In this document: positions 5,821-8,267 of the stretch, piece by piece
Numbering within the stretch: the stretch's first letter is position 1
Layout: each line of letters starts with the position of its first letter
Assembly: GCA_043777795.1 (NCBI GenBank)
Contig: JAYWHJ010000226.1
Location: 1-8,267, forward strand
From: JAAFIP01 sp043777795
GTDB lineage: Bacteria; Pseudomonadota; Gammaproteobacteria; Burkholderiales; Burkholderiaceae_C
Direction of reading: 5' to 3'
Length of the DNA stretch: 8,267 nt
Program-made: the position numbers and the translations under genes
Notes under the pieces: model-generated
Told to the model about the DNA's origin: nothing
Database searches by the model: none
Seen by the model: only the letters and a program-made list of their open reading frames with translations

Positions 5821-6555
5821 ATGTTGAAAAAGTTATTCGTATTGTTCGCTATGCTGTACGCAGCTGTAGCATTTGCCGCTGTTGACGCTAACAAAGCCAC
5901 TGCAGCTGAGCTGGACGGCATCAAGGGTATCGGCCCCGCCATTTCGGCCAAAATCCTTGACGAGCGCAAAAAAGGTGCCTTCAAAGACTGGGACGACATG
6001 GTCAAGCGCGTGAGCGGCGTTGGCGAAGCCAACGCGGCCAAGTTCTCTGCTGAAGGCCTGACCGTCGGCGGCGCAACCTACAAAGGCGCTGCTGCTGCAC
6101 CTGCTGCTAAAGCCACCGACAAGCCAGCCGCCAAAGATGCGAAAGACAGCAAGCCTGCTGCTGCCGCTACCCCCGCCGCTGCCAAAGACGAAAAGAAAAC
6201 CGACGCTAAGCCTGCTGCTGCTGCTGCCCCGGCCGCTGCTGCTGCCCCGGCCGCTGCTGCTGCTCCAGCCGCTGCCGGCAAAGACGTAAAGCCTGCCGCT
6301 GACGCAAAAGCTGACCCAAAGGCCGATGCCAAGAAAGCCAAGGACGAAGCCAAAGCCAAAGCGGCTGAAGAGAAAAAAGCCAAAGCAGAAGCCGCTGACA
6401 AAGCCAAGGCAGAAGCCAAAGCCAAGACAGACGCTGACGCAAAAGCCAAAAAAGAAGCCGCTGCCAAGCCAGCTGCTAAAGACGAGAAGAAAGATGCCAA
6501 GCCAGCCGCTAAAGCAGATGCTGCCAAGCCAGCTGCCAGCGAAGCCAAGAAGTAA
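5821..6555 (+). CDS. Exported ComEA-like helix-hairpin-helix protein with long Ala/Lys/Pro tail
   Basis: The 244-residue product begins with a clear signal peptide (LKK, hydrophobic core 5-18, likely cleavage after AFA at 19). A ComEA-type helix-hairpin-helix domain follows at about 21-82, with paired motifs GIKGIGPAISAKIL (33-46) and VSGVGEANAAKF (64-75). Such domains bind DNA non-specifically through the backbone; in ComEA they pull transforming DNA into the periplasm. Residues ~88-244 are almost only Ala, Lys, Pro, Asp and Glu, resembling the basic tails of bacterial histone H1-like proteins, with three PAAAA-type units at 131-150. Related Burkholderiales HhH proteins, as I recall them, are about 100 residues, so the tail is the odd part. 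It could bind DNA, span the periplasm or be disordered linker. A role in competence is inference. A strong terminator follows. Confidence 0.85.
   Translation: MLKKLFVLFAMLYAAVAFAAVDANKATAAELDGIKGIGPAISAKILDERKKGAFKDWDDMVKRVSGVGEANAAKFSAEGLTVGGATYKGAAAAPAAKATDKPAAKDAKDSKPAAAATPAAAKDEKKTDAKPAAAAAPAAAAAPAAAAAPAAAGKDVKPAADAKADPKADAKKAKDEAKAKAAEEKKAKAEAADKAKAEAKAKTDADAKAKKEAAAKPAAKDEKKDAKPAAKADAAKPAASEAKK
6217..6270 (+). repeat. Three tandem 18 bp units in the HhH gene tail
   Basis: Units 6217-6234 and 6235-6252 are identical (GCTGCTGCTGCCCCGGCC); the third (6253-6270) differs at two bases. Each encodes Ala-Ala-Ala-Ala-Pro-Ala, so unit gain or loss keeps the frame. The identical codons in the first two units point to recent duplication rather than only protein-level selection. 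Confidence 0.85.
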
Positions 6556-6570
6556 TTCTTCGCAGTCTGC

Positions 6571-6600
6571 AAAAAGCCCGGTTCGCCGGGCTTTTTTTAT
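6571..6600. terminator. Rho-independent terminator, probably bidirectional
   Basis: AAAAAGCCCGG (6571-6581) pairs perfectly with CCGGGCTTTTT (6586-6596) around a TTCG loop, followed by TTAT. It starts 15 bases after the HhH gene stop. The 5' A-run becomes a T-run on the minus strand, so the same hairpin can end add transcripts coming from the right. No other T-tailed hairpin lies between add and this point. Confidence 0.93.
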
Positions 6601-6610
6601 GCCTTTTTTT

Positions 6611-6658
6611 GGCTGCAGCGCAATAAAATATTGCGGTAGCAGCTATTAAATAAATAGC
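6611..6658 (+). repeat. Dispersed 48 bp palindromic repeat, copy C, intergenic (best preserved)
   Basis: This copy keeps two hairpins. The first has inner arms CGCAATA (6619-6625) and TATTGCG (6629-6635) around AAA, plus outer arms GCTGC (6612-6616) and GCAGC (6639-6643). The second has GCTATT (6642-6647) and AATAGC (6653-6658) around five bases. It ends three bases from the add stop codon (complement of 6662-6664) and may fold at the 3' end of the add mRNA. Copies A and B share its left end, centre and right end. Confidence 0.85.
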
Positions 6659-6661
6659 GTT

Positions 6662-7762
6662 TTAGGCATAATTTCCTGATTTTGGCAGGTTTTCAGACGC
6701 ATTCAAGCGGGAGCTTTCACACGCAGCGATCTGCTGTATCGCCGCCTCGCGTGCTACTGCTGGCAAAAACGAAGCTCGGGCAGCCGCCACCATACTTTGC
6801 GCAATAGCCGCGAGCGGCCAGCCGAAGGTATGGTGCACATTGGCCAGCTCCTGGCTGTGGGTGATGCCCGAGATCAGGCGGTTGTCGGTGTGGACGGACA
6901 GCTCCAGCCCCGCCGCCCACATGGCTGGCAAGGGGTGCTGCGCCAGGTGCTGGCACACGCCGGTGTGGGTGTTGCTGGTAGGGCAGACCTCAAAATGCAC
7001 TGCGCGCCCGGTCTGTGTCATACCCACCACCTGGGCCATGCGCGCTCCTGCGCCTTCGCCCATCGCCAGCCGCACGCCATGGCCTATTCGGGTGGCACCC
7101 AAGGCGATGGCCTCCAGCACCCTGGCACCATCGTCGGCCTCACCCGCATGCAAGGTAATGCCCAGCCCAGCCTCGCGTGCGATGTCGATGGCGCCGCGGT
7201 GCAAGGTGGCGGGGTAGCCACGCTCGGCACCGGCCAAATCAAAGCCCACCACGCCTTGGCCTGCGTAGCGCGCAGCCAGGCGGGCGGCGCGCTCTACTTG
7301 CTCGGCGCTGTCGGTGCGCATGGCGCACACGATGAGGCCACAGGCCAGGCTGCTGCGCTGCAAACCGGCGAGCAAGGCCTCTACGGCAGCCTCGCCTGCC
7401 AAGCCGTGGGGCTCCAAGAGCAGCGGTGCCATGCGGAACTCGGCCAGCACGCAACCGTCTTGCAAGGCATCCTGCGCGGCCTCAAAAGCCACGCGCTCGC
7501 AGGCTGCTGCATCGCCCATGGCCGCTACGGTGGGTGCAAACGCGGCGACGTAGCGCTCCAGGCTGCCCGACTGGGCGTTGCCCTGTAGCCAGCGCGCAAC
7601 GTCCTGGGGGGTGCTGACGGGTAAAGAAATGCTTTTTTGTTGGCACAAGTCCAGCAAGGTTTGCGGCCTGAGACCCCCATCAATATGTTCATGCAGCAGC
7701 ACCTTGGGGATCGCGCGCCAAAAAGCGGTGTCGGTGGGGGCGGCGGATGGCGAAACAGGCAT
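6662..7762 (-). CDS. add: Adenosine deaminase
   Basis: This zinc enzyme of the amidohydrolase superfamily converts adenosine (and deoxyadenosine) to inosine and ammonia in purine salvage. In the 366-residue protein the metal and catalytic set is complete: His24 and His26 in LLHEHIDGGLRP, His205 and Glu208 in ITLHAGE, His228 in RIGHGVRL and Asp293 in SVHTDNRLISG. FDLAGAE (174-180) and FEVCPTSNTHTG (257-268) are also typical. The TDN form, instead of TDD in the mammalian enzyme, is one I recall from actinobacterial-type Add proteins and differs from adenine deaminases, so adenosine is the likelier substrate. The start is backed by AGAGGGA (complement of 7770-7776) seven bases upstream. The gene converges on the HhH gene and diverges from the nucleoside-binding protein gene, which supports a purine nucleoside role. 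Confidence 0.95.
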   Translation of the reverse strand: MPVSPSAAPTDTAFWRAIPKVLLHEHIDGGLRPQTLLDLCQQKSISLPVSTPQDVARWLQGNAQSGSLERYVAAFAPTVAAMGDAAACERVAFEAAQDALQDGCVLAEFRMAPLLLEPHGLAGEAAVEALLAGLQRSSLACGLIVCAMRTDSAEQVERAARLAARYAGQGVVGFDLAGAERGYPATLHRGAIDIAREAGLGITLHAGEADDGARVLEAIALGATRIGHGVRLAMGEGAGARMAQVVGMTQTGRAVHFEVCPTSNTHTGVCQHLAQHPLPAMWAAGLELSVHTDNRLISGITHSQELANVHHTFGWPLAAIAQSMVAAARASFLPAVAREAAIQQIAACESSRLNASENLPKSGNYA

Positions 7763-7899
7763 CGGGTAGTCCCTCTAAATAATAATGCTCTAAAGGATAA
7801 CCCGGCTTGGCAAAGGTAGGTTGAATCAGGCATGATCCCGGCTTGGAATTACTACACGCCCGTCAAGGGACTTTTTCACACTTTTTTGGGATTAGCCAC
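7763..7899. promoter_or_regulatory. Divergent add / BMP-gene control region with 10 bp direct repeat
   Basis: This 137-base spacer must hold promoters for both divergent genes. CCCGGCTTGG occurs exactly twice, at 7801-7810 and 7837-7846, 36 bases apart, a possible regulator site pair. Rightward, TTGGCA (7807-7812) and CATGAT (7831-7836), 18 bases apart, form a weak sigma-70 candidate. Leftward, the AT-rich stretch 7777-7788 gives a TATTAT-like -10 on the minus strand, without a good -35. Neither promoter is secure. The RBS of the right-hand gene is poor (GGGA about 8 bases before its ATG). Confidence 0.4.
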
Positions 7900-8267
7900 A
7901 TGCTATTGAATCTTCGCTCCACCTTGCTCGCAGCGGCCGCCATGTTGGCCAGCAGCGCCGTTTTTGCGCAGCCTGCCATTGTGTTTGACATGGGCGGCAA
8001 GTTTGACAAATCCTTCAACGAAGCCGCCCACGCCGGCATTGAGCGCTGGAAAAAAGAAACCGGCAAGACTTACCTGGAGTTTGAGGTGTCCAACCCGACC
8101 CAGCGCGAACAGGCTATTCGCCGCATGGCCGAGCGCGGGGCCAGCCCGATCATTGGCATTGGTTTTGCGCAGGGCTCGTCGATTGAAAAAGTAGCCAAAG
8201 AATTCCCCAAACTCAAATTCGCCATCATCGATTTTGTGGTCAAAGAGCCCAATGTGCAGTCGGTCGT
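7900..8267 (+). CDS. BMP/PnrA-family ABC transporter substrate-binding protein, 3' partial
   Basis: The frame opens at ATG 7900 and runs to the window end with no stop, giving 122 full codons of a protein normally near 330 residues. Residues 1-23 form a signal peptide (hydrophobic 9-22, cleavage after VFA). There is no lipobox cysteine, so the mature form should be a soluble periplasmic protein. The mature start AIVFDMGGKFDKSFNEAA is the BMP-family (Bmp/Med/PnrA) opening, and ERWKKETGK, NPTQREQAIRRMAERG, IIGIGFAQ and EKVAKEFPKLKFAIIDF continue the fold. Well-studied PnrA-type members bind purine nucleosides for ABC import. Divergent placement from adenosine deaminase fits nucleoside uptake feeding salvage. 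The exact ligand is not provable here. ATP-binding and permease genes are expected outside the window. Confidence 0.92.
   Translation, partial: MLLNLRSTLLAAAAMLASSAVFAQPAIVFDMGGKFDKSFNEAAHAGIERWKKETGKTYLEFEVSNPTQREQAIRRMAERGASPIIGIGFAQGSSIEKVAKEFPKLKFAIIDFVVKEPNVQSV

Noticed and set aside
6078..6572. 164-codon Ala/Ser/Leu-rich minus-strand frame opposite the HhH gene
   Set aside because: Its composition is the mirror of an Ala/Lys repeat tail; the forward frame has signal peptide, domain, RBS and terminator.
6797..7588. 263-codon plus-strand open frame inside add
   Set aside because: It is antisense to an adenosine deaminase with a complete active site; the composition is that of a mirror frame.
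7855..7890. T-rich stretch with CCC/GGG pairing as an attenuator before the BMP gene
   Set aside because: The stem is only three base pairs, too weak to support a terminator.
7964..8194. 76-codon plus-strand frame near the right end
   Set aside because: It is out of phase with the BMP-family frame starting at 7900, which has a signal peptide and family motifs.

Overview
The window looks like chromosomal DNA of a betaproteobacterium of the order Burkholderiales, most likely family Comamonadaceae. This rests on moderately high GC, the protein flavour (RibB fused to a degenerate RibA domain, NusB with a basic N-terminal extension, a PLP aminotransferase beside nusB) and gene order. No rRNA, tRNA, insertion sequence, phage gene or CRISPR array is visible. 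The genus cannot be named from sequence alone.

Layout. Positions 1-5696 hold eight same-strand genes, tightly packed: ribBX (5' end outside the window), ribH, nusB, a class I/II aminotransferase, ybgC, tolQ, tolR and tolA. Three junctions overlap (ribH/nusB by 1 base, aminotransferase/ybgC and ybgC/tolQ by 4 bases each), so much of the block is probably co-transcribed and translationally coupled. It joins the late riboflavin pathway, the NusB antitermination factor, an aminotransferase and the inner-membrane half of the Tol-Pal envelope machine. The usual partners tolB, pal and cpoB do not follow tolA. Instead there is a 124-base gap with hairpins and a weak promoter-like element, then an exported helix-hairpin-helix (ComEA-like) protein with a very long Ala/Lys/Pro tail. 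A strong, probably bidirectional terminator closes that gene. The convergent gene add (adenosine deaminase, minus strand) follows. A divergent spacer of about 137 bases separates add from a BMP/PnrA-type nucleoside-binding protein cut by the window end. The add/BMP pair suggests purine nucleoside uptake and deamination.

The most interesting signal is a dispersed 47-48 bp palindromic element present three times in the same orientation. One copy lies between the terminator and add (6611-6658), one inside ybgC (3368-3415), and one more diverged copy inside tolR (4508-4554). The ybgC and intergenic copies match at 38 of 48 positions without gaps. The two coding copies are read in different frames, so the similarity is at DNA level rather than a shared peptide. 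The ybgC copy coincides with an extra segment of about 24 residues relative to E. coli YbgC. This resembles in-frame coding insertions such as Rickettsia palindromic elements, here in essential-type envelope genes.

From established family knowledge: RibB and RibH make DHBP and lumazine; YbgC is a hotdog acyl-CoA thioesterase linked to Tol-Pal; TolQ/TolR form the proton-driven motor acting on TolA; adenosine deaminase converts adenosine to inosine. Regulatory claims here are inference from short motifs and are scored low.
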